From Polytrichum commune (taxonomy: Eukaryota; Streptophyta; Polytrichopsida; Polytrichales; Polytrichaceae), in the NCBI GenBank assembly GCA_950295325.1, contig OX485809.1, positions 26,908,001 to 26,972,000 on the forward strand: 64,000 nt of DNA, written 5' to 3'. Below are positions 48,530-60,982 of the stretch, piece by piece (positions within the stretch are counted from its first letter, which is position 1; every line of letters begins with the position of its first letter). Under the pieces are notes generated by a model that worked only from the letters and a program-made list of their open reading frames with translations, was not told the origin of the DNA and ran no database searches. Position numbers and translations under genes: made by a program.

Positions 48530-48760
48530 AACCCTCCATGATGCACCTATGCTCTCCATGTTATGGATAAAAACTACACGATGACTTTAGCCTTTGTTGG
48601 TATACATGAGGAGCTATTTGTTGTAAAGCCGTCTTCTCTAAAGCTCACAAAGCATTGGCAAAGATGGGCATGACATTGTTAGCTAGGATAATCATTGCAT
48701 GTTGTTCTTAGAACTCCCTTTCTTGTTGCACTTCCATTTATGTGGTTTACATGGTTAAAT
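48530..48760 (+). repeat. Decayed copy of the sequence at 49120-49360
   Basis: It matches the downstream copy in order: TTATGGATAAAAAC, GAGGAGCTATTTGTT, TCGTCTTC as CCGTCTTC, AGCTCACAAAGCA and GTTGCACTTCCATTTATG. Many C-to-T and G-to-A changes at former CG sites break the frame, as expected of a long-methylated copy. Confidence 0.55.
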
Positions 48761-48999
48761 GAACCAACAATCAACATACAATTGTCCCCCACCCCACATA
48801 TTGGCCAATTAGGATGGCATTGCATGATTGAAAAGAGGATGACTTTCATACAACACAATCCTCGTCGTACTCAATTTGAATTATAAAACTCTATGTTTGA
48901 AGGACTTAGAAGGGATGAATCCCGTATGGTCACGTCAATTCAATACCCCTCAGACCTCATAGCCCTTGAGAGTTACCTAATCCATTATTCCTTTGACGG

Positions 49000-49087
49000 T
49001 TGGGGCGAACCAACTCGTACACTCATTCCTTGGAGGCAAGGGTTTAGGCATCCAACAAGGAATGAGTGTATGGGTTGGTTTGCCCAA
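49000..49087. repeat. Imperfect inverted repeat, about 34-bp arms
   Basis: TTGGGGCGAACCAACTCGTA onward (49000-49033) is complementary to 49052-49087, which ends TGGGTTGGTTTGCCCAA, with a few mismatches and an 18-base loop. It could be the end of a foldback element. Confidence 0.7.
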
Positions 49088-49169
49088 ATCTTCCTTTGGC
49101 TAATCAAAAGAAAGAACACAATTGGGAATCCCCCTCCATGGTTCACCTGTTGCATAGGTAAACAATTTT

Positions 49170-49478
49170 ATGGATGAAAACGGCACGACGAATGTGACCT
49201 TGGCGGGTGAATGTGAGGAGATATTCGTTCGAGAGTCGTCTTCGCCGGAGCTCACGAAGCAGCGACGAAGACGGGCGAGACTCCGTCAGCTGAGGGGCAA
49301 CGATTTTGTGCCGTTCTCGGCAACCCCTTTGTTGCCGCGCCTGCATTTCCATGCCATTCGCCGTTGCACCGACCGGGTCGGCCGAACCAAAGTTAAAGTT
49401 TTAGTAAGCATCCCACCGCCTGCTACGCGAGGCACAGACTTTCTCACACAATCGCACCCACCTCAACAGTCATACTGA
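49170..49478 (+). CDS. Short GC-rich open frame of unknown function (102 codons)
   Basis: The frame encodes MDENGTTNVTLAGECEEIF and then a strongly basic stretch (KQRRRRARLRQLRG). Base composition differs sharply from the AT-rich spacer, and a decayed duplicate lies 590 bases upstream. It is not recognised as any family. It may be an exon fragment, a piece of a mobile element, or part of the upstream region of myosin VIII B. Real expression is doubtful. Confidence 0.2.
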   Translation: MDENGTTNVTLAGECEEIFVRESSSPELTKQRRRRARLRQLRGNDFVPFSATPLLPRLHFHAIRRCTDRVGRTKVKVLVSIPPPATRGTDFLTQSHPPQQSY

Positions 49479-49479
49479 C

Positions 49480-50054
49480 CTCCTCTCTGACATATTTCGG
49501 TGAGATATGTATTATAATCGACACATTTTTGGCCTTCCTACTTTGCTTACTGCGGTGAGAACCACTTCTGCACGAAACAGGAGCACAATCCTAAGCTCAG
49601 TCGAATGTGGAGGACGACGTTGGAGTTCAGAGGCGGATTTGTCAAGTTTGCGGTGGCGACAAGCTGCTGACATGGCTGCGTTTTAGTGGACCTTGTGCAG
49701 AGATAGCAGTGCTGGTAGGTTCGGGGTTTGTGGAGGGAGGGATCTAACTTAGGGTGGGACAGGGTTGAGAGTTTGCAGAGCTGGAGGAATGCAAGGGAAT
49801 TGTGGCGGAGTTGGAAGGGAGTTTCACATTGAGTTCGAAGTGGAAGGAAGTTAATTAGTTGTGGTTTTATATTGAACAGAGGAGAGCTTTGTAGGTTTTG
49901 AGGATGACGAGCAGGCAAACTGTGGTGGTGATCCCGTGAGGAGTAGCTTGTGATCGTTAAGTTATGGATGCTGACCCTGGTTTTAAAAGGAGTGGTGCCC
50001 GCTGAAACGTATTGATTGAGCGGCTTCAAGGAATTGCCGAACGGCTGTTGCAGA
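49480..50054. other. Upstream region of myosin VIII B
   Basis: The region presumably contains the promoter and transcription start of the myosin gene. A 201-codon minus-strand frame covers it but has no domain and overlaps the conserved leader, so it is not called. No defined promoter element is seen. Confidence 0.4.
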
Positions 50055-50189
50055 ATGCATGAGTATTTCGCCAGACCGAAATTGGAGCAATTTCGGTCTG
50101 GTGATGATGTGCACCGAGTTGGTGTGCATTGGAGCCCGAAGAGGCTGTTCATCGATGCTCTAAGGAGTTCAGGGAGAATGAATCTTTAG
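50055..50189 (+). promoter_or_regulatory. Upstream ORF in the myosin VIII B leader (44 codons)
   Basis: ATG at 50055, TAG at 50187-50189, about 236 bases before the main start. The peptide begins MHEYFARPKLEQF and contains HWSPKR. Copy A has MHECGGRPELNCF and HWNKK at the matching place. Both frames end with 18 codons after HW and stop at CTTTAG. In the middle, around the stem-loop, indels shift the frame and then restore it. Presence in the mature transcript is inferred. Confidence 0.5.
50071..50101 (+). promoter_or_regulatory. Perfect 13-bp stem-loop in the myosin VIII B leader
   Basis: CCAGACCGAAATT and AATTTCGGTCTGG are exact reverse complements around GGAGC. The stem ends 325 bases before the main ATG; in copy A the equivalent stem ends about 322 bases before its ATG. 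Confidence 0.7.
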
Positions 50190-50425
50190 CTGCCTTTGTC
50201 CAGCACGAGGATAGGCAGACTTGGATGATAACACAACCTATCTAGGATGACGATGTTAGCTTTGGCGGGATATCGGGTTTGTTTAGCAATGTCTTAACTC
50301 GGCGTCTTGGTACATGACATCCTTGGGGAAGACATCCTTTGCTTACATGCTGGCGGGCAGTTGACTACATGTCGATGATCACGGACTAGAGGAGGTGAAC
50401 TTTTGTGGGAGTTTCCTTCATCAAG

Positions 50426-53400
50426 ATGTTTCCTTCCAAGGGGTCAGGTCCTCGGAGCACATTATTAGAAATGCTGGATTCAATTAGCGTACAAGAGAAG
50501 GAGACAATGGAGGTATTACCGCCACCACTTCCTGTTAGGCCATCATCCAGAGCTCGCTTGCCATCTTCAGTTATTAAAGCTAGGAAACACTTAGTTCTGG
50601 ACCACGTCACCCTACCAACAAGCAAAGGCTCGACTGTGACCAGCACACCGGAGAAGAATCATCACATGTGTGATTCCCCAATCGCAAACCTGGCCTCCTC
50701 TGCCAACTCTGAAATGTGTACCCCAAGACCATATAGCAGTCAACTGGCATTGGACTCTTGTAGTGGTGATGATTCAGCAATTGGAAATGTTCAAACGGTG
50801 TCCAGGGTCATGGTGGATGAAGGAAGTTCTGATTTGGTCACATCCCCATCTTTCATTCCTGGTGCCTGCAAATTGGCGGAGGCGAGGGAAGGCGAGGGAG
50901 GAGCTGCAGTGTCGGATTGCAGAGATATTGGGTATGATTCTCAACAACCGGTAGTCATCTCAGCTGTCCAGGAGGTTGAAGTTGGGCAACCCACTTTTAG
51001 TTTTCTTACCTCAGAATCCACTTCTCCTCCTCACACTCCTGTTCAACAAGACCCTGTTGCTGCTGTTCCTATGACTCCTCCCACGACTGGCAGGAAGTGG
51101 AAGGATGATGGTACATTACGTTTGAAGAAGGTATGCAATGCAACTATTCTAAACTCTTCCTGGTTGTTCTCCTTCGTGCACCCTTTTGGTCTCCTATCAT
51201 CCGTCAAGTGGATGCCAGTGTTACCCATCAAAAAGAGGTGCAAAATTTGCACTTTTTACTCAGCGGAAGTGTATGCCTCCTCAGTGTGATATGAGTGCAT
51301 TAGATACCAATGCAGCATGTACTTGAGTGACGGAGTGCAGCTTAAGTGTAATGTCAGGGTTGAAAGTTGTAGAATGATTACGTTATTGGGTTACTGATCT
51401 GATCACCTTCATGTATTTATAAGGACATCATATTCATTGCGTGCACCCTTTCCAACTCCAGGACACTTTAAATTACCTCAATTTCTCTGAATACTAATGT
51501 AATATTGGTTTTTGCAGAATCTGCGGGTATGGTGCTTGACCTCGGGGAACATATGGATTGCTGGAGTTGTGATATCTGCAGAGGATACGGAGGCTGTTGT
51601 CCGAACTTCTGACCATCAAGTAGGTCTTAATTCTGTTCCTCTTTCCAGTTGATACCTTTTCACAAAAAAAGCACATTCACTTATCTCTCAGCAAGTTTGC
51701 TTTACTAAGTGGATGTCTTACATTTTGCAGGTGATCAGAATCAATTCCACCAAACTGCAACCAGTAAATCCTGACATACTGGAGGGCGTGGATGACCTCA
51801 TCAAACTTAGCTACCTCAATGAGCCATCAGTTCTTCATAATCTAGACTATCGATATGATCAAGATATGATATATGTATGTGTATATATATGTATATGTAT
51901 GTGGAATCAGGTTCCTGCATTGTCTCTGCCTGTTTGTAACTTTGAGCTACATAAGAGGATGTCCTAAGATGTTAAAGAGCAAGACACTAAGCTCAAGGCA
52001 AGGTGTTCTGATTCACCGTTGTCCTTGCTAACTGAATACTTGGATTACATGAACCTAGGTTCACTCTCATTCTGGATATGAGAGAGTTTACTGTCTCGTC
52101 CTCCTAATTTTGTTATGGGTTTGTGCAGACAAGGGCTGGTCCTGTCTTGATAGCGGTTAACCCTTTCAAAAAGGTTCCTATATATGGTCCAGACAATATC
52201 CAAGCTTATCGAAAGAGAACTTCGGAGAGCTCCCAACCTCATGTGTACATGACAGCCGATAGTGCATTTAGAGCAATGATGCGAGGTGCATTCTCTCTCT
52301 CTCTAGTGGAGGGCATGTGTTTGGAGTAAGAGAAATATCTGGAATATATGTTAATGCATATCACAGCTTCCAATTCTGTTGATGCAAGTCTTGTGTTCCT
52401 AATTGCTATGATCTCTGTGTATATGCAGATGGGATCAATCAGTCTGTCATCATCAGGTACATGATAAACCTTGTTGGAAGTGAATCCAAATTTTGAGGAA
52501 GAAGATTTTGGCCTTAACAACAGCCTTGGAGATGACATACTGCATAAACATATCAATTAACTAATTTGAGATCTGTATTTAGAAAATCCTGTTATTGGTC
52601 CTGTATTGAAAGTACAGGTACAAACATCTCACAAGTCTGGTTGTACATGTAGAACAGTTCTTGTGGGTAGTCCTCTTGAGTGTTCTTGAGGTATCATTTC
52701 ATGAGGACAAGCTCTTTACTATGTTATGTAGTGGTGAGAGTGGTGCAGGGAAGACTGAAACAGCAAAGATTACAATGCAGTATCTAGCTGCACTAGGAGG
52801 TGGTGGTGGGTTAGAAGATGAAATTTTGCAGACAAATCCGATATTGGAAGCTTTTGGCAATGCCAAGACATTGAGGAATGACAATTCTAGTCGTTTTGTA
52901 AGTAGTCTTGCTGTCTATATTCGACCAGATATTGTTATCTAAAATTACATCTGGCTATCATTGAAAGTAGTTTTGCATCCATTAATAGTTGATGGATTCT
53001 CTCTGAAAACATTTTGTATTGCAGCTGAAACTCATATCAAAGTACCTTGACAACTTTGCATGTAATGTCTATCATGTAGGTTTCTGGCGCTAAAGTTATT
53101 ATTTGCAAGTTGTTGCTTATATTTATATTATTGTCTTGGTGGCAGGGGAAGCTGATTGACATACATTTTGACAAAACTGGAAAAATTTGTGGCGCTAAGA
53201 TTCAGACTTGTAAGCCCTCTGAATATGGATTATTTTTCCTGCAATTATGTCTGAGATCCTGTAGTTGCTGTTTTTTCTGATGATCTTATACGTTTCTGGC
53301 TTCTTTATTTATTAGAAGTGAACCACCTACTTCTAACCATTGTGGTGTATTGTGAACTGGCTTTCCTATCTGTGTGCGTGAAGATTTATTGGAAAAGGTA

Positions 53401-56400
53401 AGGCTCCTTAGCCTCACACATGTGAATCAGTATCTGATTTAAAGAAAACTTTCCTTTCAAAGGATTTTAACGCTGATAGAAATTTTCCTGATTTTGGGAC
53501 CCTTATTGTGTGATTTTGAGAACAGTGTCTGCTAGTAACTCACCCTTCTAGAATGCCTTCCACTTATGATCTTCGTGGCTGATACATTGAATGGGTTTTT
53601 GTGGCAGTCAAGAGTTGTTCAGCAAGCAGAAGGCGAAAGGTCATATCATGTGTTCTATCAGCTCTGTGCTGGCGCTGATGCATCATTGCGAGGTATTTCA
53701 TACGTTTGTGGTTTGTCTGGGTCTGGCACTTGTTTCACTGTGACAACTTTGATGTGAGATGTCTGTGAATCAAGCTAGAACATCCCTGCAACATTTTTGG
53801 GTGACATTTCTGGTATATATAATTTGTTTGAATTTGCTTCTGATGTATGTCTGTTCTGTATGACCAGAACGTGTGAAATTGAGATCTGCCAAGGAGTATC
53901 GGTATCTAAATCAAAGCAGCTGCATGGCTATAGACAAAGTTGACGACGCTCAACAATTCCAATGTTTGAGGGTGTGTTTAGACTTCTGCCACTACTTGTG
54001 TTTTGAAGTTGAATATGTACCTAGATGTTGCATTTAGGGAACTAAATTTCTTTCAGTGTAAGGAAATTCTAACTGCTGCTTCAATAAATCTGTACTTCTG
54101 GTGTCTGATAAACATTAGGTTATAGGATTCTCTGGTTGAGAGAAAGGGTGTGATTAGGGAAGGACATGTGTTGCAGAATGCTATGAATGTGGTGCAAATC
54201 AGCAAGGAAGATCAAGCTCAAGCTTTTGAAATGCTCTCAGCTGTTCTGTGGATTGGCAACATCACATTTCGAAATGCTGAGAATGACAATCATGTAGTTG
54301 TTGACGAAAATGAAGGTAGGTCTCATGGCACTATTGTATGTCTTGGCAACTTTCACCTTTCTGATGGCAGTCAACAGAAAAGTCTTTGGTGTTAATGTTT
54401 GCCTACAAATCACCTGCTAACAGTGCTGACTTGTCTTCTGGAAGAATGAGTGAGGCAGAATGACAACTTGAGACCTAGTGTAGAGCTTTGTCACTATGGA
54501 ATGCAAATTATTGGGCTATAAATACTCTACAGTTGGGAGCCCATGTTCAGAGTGATTCTTTGGAAGAAATGTCATATGAAGTGCATTTTTTCATGCACCA
54601 AGACAGGGTCAGAGTGAGTTGGTCTACTCTGAAGCCTTACAAGTTTTTTTAAAGTACGTTCCATCTCATTTAAGCTGATTTTTGTGTAAGCAGCACTGGA
54701 AGTAGCAGCTGCTTTGCTCCACTGCAATGTTGAGAAGCTCGTGGCAGCACTTTCTACACGAAAGATTCGAGCAGGAGGTGATAATATTGTACAAAGATTG
54801 ACTATTTCCCAGGTATTGTACTATCTTGCTTTTATTGGATACAAAGTGCTGAAGGATTGAAGACAGGCATCTCATTGAGTCACCTTTTGGGTTGAGAAAT
54901 TTGAAGTACAGGGAACTTACATTACTGATGCAGCTTTGTTATGCTAGGCCTTAGTTTCACAAACTTCTAACTCTTTCTGTTATTGTTGCACGAGCTGTGG
55001 AGAAAAAGAGTAAGGCTAATCTTATGCACATATATTGCTGCAGGCAACTGATTCCAGAGATGCGCTTGCCAAAGCTATTTATGCAAGCTTGTTTGACTGG
55101 CTTGTTGAGTGTGTCAATAAGTCACTCGAGGTTGGCAAGAAACGGACAGGAAGGTCAATCAGCATACTGGATATTTATGGTTTCGAATCTTTTAAGGTTA
55201 CTTTACTATCTCTGCAGTCAGCAATGTCTATTTTGGGTGTCTGGATGTTGGCTGCTACTTCTGCAGTTAAAAGTCCGAGGGTTTCAAATCCTACATGCCT
55301 CATTTAAATATGAATGTGACTACTCTTCATTTTGACCAATCCAGTGTATGTGATGGAGATGACAGGTTGAGCGACTCTGTCTTGCTGGATTAGCATGTTA
55401 TTTCTTGTAATGTGTGACATTGCTAATTAGCATCTAGTTGAGATGATTATGCTATGTACAGTGTTGTGACTTTTTGATGGTTTATGTACAGTGTTGTGAC
55501 CTTGTGATTCTTATTTTGGTTATGACAGAGAAATAGCTTTGAACAGTTGTGTATAAATTATGCAAATGAGAGGTTGCAACAGCATTTCAACCGTCATCTT
55601 TTCAAGCTTGAGCAAGAGGTATTGTGGATAATTGGAATGTAATCTGCATAGCAATGTGTGGTTGGTCTTGTAAGAACTTACCACTGCCAGGCAATCTTTC
55701 CCTATATATATTCATTATCAGGTTATATCTTTGGGAGTGCTCATGACTGCATGTTATAGTTTTTATAAGACAGTTAATTGGGAACCACTGACATGAAGCA
55801 GTTTCTATTTTATACAGGAATATAGTGCTGAAAATATTGATTGGACAAGAGTTGATTTTGAAGATAATCAGGAGTGTCTTGATCTCATTGAGAAGGTAAA
55901 ATACTACACTGGTGCATGGAAATTTTGGGATGGTAGTATTTGTCTGACTCTAACATGTCTATTGGATACTTCCCCTCATCTGATTGTGAACACTGTAAAT
56001 GCTTGATCACTTACAAATTATTCAAGTTCAGATCCCTAGCTTCTTAATTATGCTGAGGAAAGTTGGGTCATGTAACCCTGCAGAGACCATTAGGAATGAT
56101 CTCATTGCTGGATGAGGAGTGCACTTTCCCACGAGCAACAGATCTGACTCTTGCAAATAAGCTGAAGGATCATCTTAAAGGAAATATATGTTTCAAAGGA
56201 GAGTGGGATAAGACGTTTCGAATATTTCATTATGCTGGAGAGGTACAACTCAGCTTCTTGATTCTTGGCCACTGTTATAACAAATATTGGATTTGCTTAT
56301 TTGGGATGAGTTTGTGTTAATATTATTGTTTCTTGCCTCCCCTGGAAGTTTGGAATCGAACCTTGGGAAAGAGTGGATTTGTTGAGCAACATTGGGAATG

Positions 56401-59400
56401 TCATAGTTTCATTCATTAGATTGGTGAATCGTAACATAATGGAGGACAAAGCTAATCTGCAATATTTCTTGGAGACCCTCTTTCGTCCAGTTGCATGTAT
56501 TATTGGGTTGACATTCTTATATGTGCTCTTGTTCCAGGTATTGTATGAAACACATGGGTTCCTTGAGAAGAACAGGGACTTCCTGCATTCAGATCTGTTG
56601 CAGCTGCTGGCTTCGTGTGATTGTGTATTGGCACAACTTTTTGCAGCTTCTATTGGAGATGGTGTTCAGAAGATGCAAAGTCCAACTCGAAGGGTGAATA
56701 GTGCAGAATCTCAAAAGCAGAGTGTTGCTACAAAATTTAAGGTGTGTGCCACCTAAATTTTTCAGGTTCAGTATCATGGATACCTCACAAGTTCATACTT
56801 AATTGAGGACTTAGTGATAATCAGGTGCTTGTTTTTAGTGGTAGGCCACCCATGTCATTACCTTGAATGACATGTGTGGAGGATGATTGTAAGCTCTCAT
56901 TTGGTATAAGGAGTTTTTGTGCTTCTCAGTTCTAGCTGTAGAAAAATATATGTCACTTGTGTCGGCCAATTTCACTTGTTTCTCTTCATTAACTAACAAT
57001 GTGGGGGCTCAGGGTCAACTGTACAAGCTTATGCAAAGACTGGAGGAAACTGAACCGCATTTCATACGATGCATAAAACCAAATACACAGCAGCTTGCAA
57101 ACGTCTTTGATCAGGAGCTTGTCTTGCAGCAGCTCCGCTGTTGTGGGGTCCTTGAGGTCGTTCGCATTTCACGGTCTGGATACCCTACACGCCATTCACA
57201 TCACGAATTTGCCAGCAGGTTTGATTATGCAAACTTTTGCCATTTGGTTTCTGAAACTGTGTCCTGGGGTTTGTGGATTTCTTCAGTGGTTCTAATGAGA
57301 ATGGCAGGATGGACTATGTATGCTAATCTTGTTTCAATTTGCTTGCATAGTGTATACGAACTTTTGGTTTATGTATTGAGGAGTGTGTGCTCACAGTAAA
57401 TCAATCAATATCTGGATGCAGGTATGGCTTTCTACTTCCAAGAAGCCTATCTAGTCAGGAGGATATGTTAAGCATATGTGTTGCAGTTCTGCACCAATTC
57501 GGCATTGCTCCAGAAATGTATCAAGTTGGTATAACAAAGTTGTTCTTTCGTGCTGGGCAGGTAAGACCTACCTGTCAGTTAATCTTTGTTTGTTCGATTA
57601 GTGGATTATCACAGTATCATCAAATTGATAGGTGGTTTTCTGCTGGGTTATTTCCACATTATTTACATAACAAAGCAAACCGCCTACATTTTTATTTGTA
57701 ACATGTCCATTACCTATTATTGGCAAGTTGTTTGGATGTTTCCTGTCCGTGCACTTATTTCACTTGGAGGATGTGGTCACTATTTTTGTTGCTTCTTGTC
57801 TACAACCTCTAGGGTTTGGGTTTCTAGCAATTTGGGCTATGGATCTTAGTTGTGGACTATGTTATTTGCCGATTTGAGGACTTTTATTTTGCCACAGATT
57901 GGAGTGTTGGAGGATGTGAGATTGAGAACTCTTCAGGGTGTCACATGCCTTCAAGCATTGTACAGGGGGTACAAGGTTCGATGTCAGTATAAAAAGCGAC
58001 GCAAGACTACAATCTTCTTACAATGCTGTGAGTTGATCCTGGCTTGTTCTTTCAATACCATCTTGGGTCCTGAGCCTCTTTTGGTGCGATTTTGATGATT
58101 TTTCGACATGTCCCTTGACCACTTATTGCTTTTTTTACTTGAATCTAAAATTTATATATCAGGTTTGGTTGCTGCTGACAGGAGGACTGGCAGAGTTGGG
58201 AGTTAGGATGTCTAGTCTTCTATCATATTTGTTGGAAGGGCAACAAACTTGGTCGAAATTGAGTGCAATGAAATATGGTCAGTGGTGAACTTCTGCCTAC
58301 TTGCTGACTTAATTGTAGATCCTGATTGAATTGGAGTATTGTTCCTGTGGTATGCCAGTGGTGAGGGGTGCAGTAGCAAGGAAACGATTTCAGCAGATTC
58401 TGGAAAGGCATCGGGCAGCTGTAGTTATTCAAAAGCATGCGAGAAGGTTGGCTGCATGTCGATTGTATCAGTCATTGAAGGCAAAGGTTGTCAAGGTTCA
58501 ATCAGGTATTGTCCATCATCCAATGACATAATCCTCTTGACTGTTCTTTTTAGAAGGATTGCATACATTGGAGAATGGTGGTTTCCCAACTATTAGGATT
58601 TCCTAGTTGTCTTAAATGGAAACTTGGATCTGGCAGTGGTTCGCATGTGGTTGGCCAAGAGGGAGTTACAGACACTCAAGAGAGAGGCTGAGAAGCTTGC
58701 AGCTGAGGAAAAGGTAGCTGCTGAATCTAGAGAACAAGAGGCAGTGGCTGGCACAGAAGCAGGAGACGAGCCAGAATGTGTGAAGGAAGTTACTGTTACA
58801 GCAGTGTCTGAAGTTCTGATTACAAATCCTGAGGCCCTTACGACTGAGGTACATGTGCATCAAATTTGTAGTTCTTGCTGCTTTTGAGTGTAATTTTGCT
58901 CTTGTGTCTGCATGGTCTGGCAAACCATTCTAGAGATGGACTGCATTCTCTCTAAGATCTTTTGTCTCTGGATCGAAATTATCTGGTGTGCAATTCAGGG
59001 ATTATCGAGTTCTCTTGAGGTTTAATATTTCCGAAGAGGTCTAGCATCAAAGAGGTCACTGTTTTGAAGGGATAGAACATGTTATTTTCTGTTCTTGTAG
59101 TATTGGTTGACATTGAAATTCAGTCCTTATTACGATGAGGACGTGGCATTCATTGTGTTCTATCTTGTAGGTGTTGAAAGAGGCAACCATCAAAGTGCAA
59201 CCTTCATATCTGTTGGAATTACAGCGACGGGCAGTCATGGCAGAGAAAGCCTTGAGAGAAAAAGAAGAAGATAATGCCTTGTTGCGTCAAAGACTGCAGC
59301 ATTATGAGGCACGCTGGATGGAATATGAAGCAAAGATGTCATCCATGGAAGAGGTGTGGCAGAAACAGATGTCATCACTGCAGCTCAGTTTAGCGGCTGC

Positions 59401-59926
59401 AAAGAAGAGCCTGGCAACAGATGAATCCATCTTGCCAACACCTACGAAGGAAGAACCTGTGGATCTTCGAGCCACACTATCCAAACATAATTATGCTGTC
59501 CGGCGTCTGATGCCTCCAGATGAAGAAGATTTTGATTTTGATGAAGATGCATCACACTTTACAAAGAGCCCTGAGCATGTTATGAACAAATATTTGCAAA
59601 CAGGCCCCGAGTATGCATCAAGTCGAGGAGATCTTGACACGGGGCGTGCTGTAGTGAGCCAGTTGGTTGCAGAATATGACCACCGAAAGCAAGTCTTTAC
59701 AGATGACGTTGATTTTTTGGTGGAAGTAAAGTCAGGTGTGACTGAGGCGAACCTTAATCCTGAGGAGGAGCTTCGGAAGTTGAAGGTTAGGTTTGATGCA
59801 TGGAAGAAGGACTTCAAACTAAGATTACGAGACACAAAGGTTGTCCTGCACAAACTGTGCAACGGGGATTCATTAGAGAAAGAGAGGACGAGGAAGAAGT
59901 GGTGGGGCAAGAGAACCACCCCTTAA
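50426..59926 (+). CDS. Class VIII myosin heavy chain, copy B (23 coding exons)
   Basis: Plant class VIII myosin, an actin motor with roles as given for copy A. The joined frame encodes 1366 residues. Exon 1 supplies a 235-residue extension with [10 protein letters not shown] and [17 protein letters not shown], then RKWKDDG and the SH3-like segment. The motor has P-loop GESGAGKT at 380-387, switch I NDNSSRF at 428-434 and switch [10 protein letters not shown] at 652-659. The neck (about 953-1060) carries four IQ motifs ([48 protein letters not shown]). A coiled coil starts near 1060 and resumes at [13 protein letters not shown]; the tail ends [11 protein letters not shown]. The start is the ATG of [11 protein letters not shown], matching copy A. 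It is convergent with GULLO B, 1056 bases between stops. No frameshift is seen. Confidence 0.95.
50426..59926 (+). other. Exon map of myosin VIII B
   Basis: Coding exons: 50426-51130, 51518-51619, 51731-51874, 52129-52285, 52429-52456, 52732-52897, 53146-53209, 53384-53397, 53608-53692, 53868-53971, 54177-54315, 54694-54812, 55044-55196, 55529-55618, 55818-55895, 56084-56242, 56538-56741, 57013-57218, 57422-57560, 57898-58027, 58359-58505, 58637-58848, 59171-59926. The sum is 4101 nt (1366 codons plus stop). Exons 2-21 have the same lengths and phases as in copy A; only exons 1, 22 and 23 differ in length. Exon 8 (53384-53397, ATTTATTGGAAAAG) is a 14-nt microexon. Boundaries were read by eye. 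Confidence 0.85.
53384..53397 (+). CDS. 14-nt microexon of myosin VIII B (exon 8)
   Basis: ATTTATTGGAAAAG sits between a GTGAAG acceptor and a GTAAGG donor. It encodes the end of a Tyr codon plus Leu-Leu-Glu-Lys and is required to keep frame between QT (exon 7) and SRVVQ (exon 9). Confidence 0.8.
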
Positions 59927-60982
59927 ATCGAATTTGGGAGAATCTGGCAGTTGGTTTCTTGCCAGTTGAATTATTTGTGGTCTGTGTAGCATTGAGACTG
60001 GTGGTCCTGCTCATCCGGCACATATCTTGTGAAAGCAACATCTCTTTATACTGCATCGATACCTGCTGACCAAATCCTGCTAAAGCACAGGCATCGAGGT
60101 TGGTGGTAACATAAACGACTAAGCCTTTAGGACCTCTTTTCGGATCGATAAACTGTTTTATCGATATCCTGTGTGAGAAACATAGTGATGTTGGGTGTTG
60201 ATGTTCGAAAGTGCATACTAATTACAACAGGCATCCATGTGGTCTTGACACGAGGGGAATCAAGGGGATTGGCATGTATATACTTCTGGTAGGTGAGGAT
60301 TGGGCCTTTGAATCCCTTGTGCTGTAATTTGCAGACTAATAGTCTGGTGGATGAAGTTCTGCGAAATTTGTAATTCTCTGGTGAGAGCATGCATGCATGT
60401 TGAGGCCCAGGGCTGGATGGATACATCCTGTCGATGTATTAGCTTCTTTTACTTGACAACGGAAGATACATTCTGTTGTTTCCTTGAATAACAATTGGAC
60501 ATGAGTTGCCTGCCCTACAAGCATTATTTCTGAGCTTAGAACTCAGCAATTCATGTATTTAGCCATGTAAATGTAAGAGATGATAGAAATAGTGTGAAAA
60601 GATGTGTTGGATTATTTCCAGCCAGTGCAGCTTGATGATATTTTGAGCAATTCGAAAAAAGATTCGGCCTCCATTGTTGATAAAAAATGGTGACATGCCT
60701 GTTTGTCAACTGTGCTACCTTCAAGAGGATTCACTGCCATATTGGTTATTTCTTTTTGGATTTTTATGTGGGTCTTCGTTGGATTTGTTTGCCCTTCTTT
60801 GTTTGCTTTGTTCATCCGATACTGATCGGTGCAATCATACTAGCACATGGACACTCGAACTACTTCAAACCCTATAGGGCATGTTCTTATCATGGCGGCC
60901 ACAAATAACACATGTTTCTTGTCAATGAAGAATACTTTTCATGATGTTTTGATATTTCTTTTGGCACACGAGTTTCTCCAAC
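59927..60982. other. Convergent intergenic region between myosin VIII B and GULLO B
   Basis: The 1056 bases hold the 3' untranslated regions of both genes. Just beyond the GULLO stop, TTTGTTCCTTGAG is shared with the region after the GULLO A stop. Frames seen here are short and unsupported. Confidence 0.55.

Noticed and set aside
49547-50152. 201-codon minus-strand open frame upstream of myosin VIII B
   Set aside because: It covers the conserved myosin leader on the other strand, has no recognisable domain and lacks a counterpart at copy A.
56373-56756. 127-codon frame extending exon 17 of myosin VIII B upstream
   Set aside because: The extra N-terminal part is intron sequence. The acceptor TTCCAG at 56532-56537 gives the 68-codon exon matching copy A exactly.
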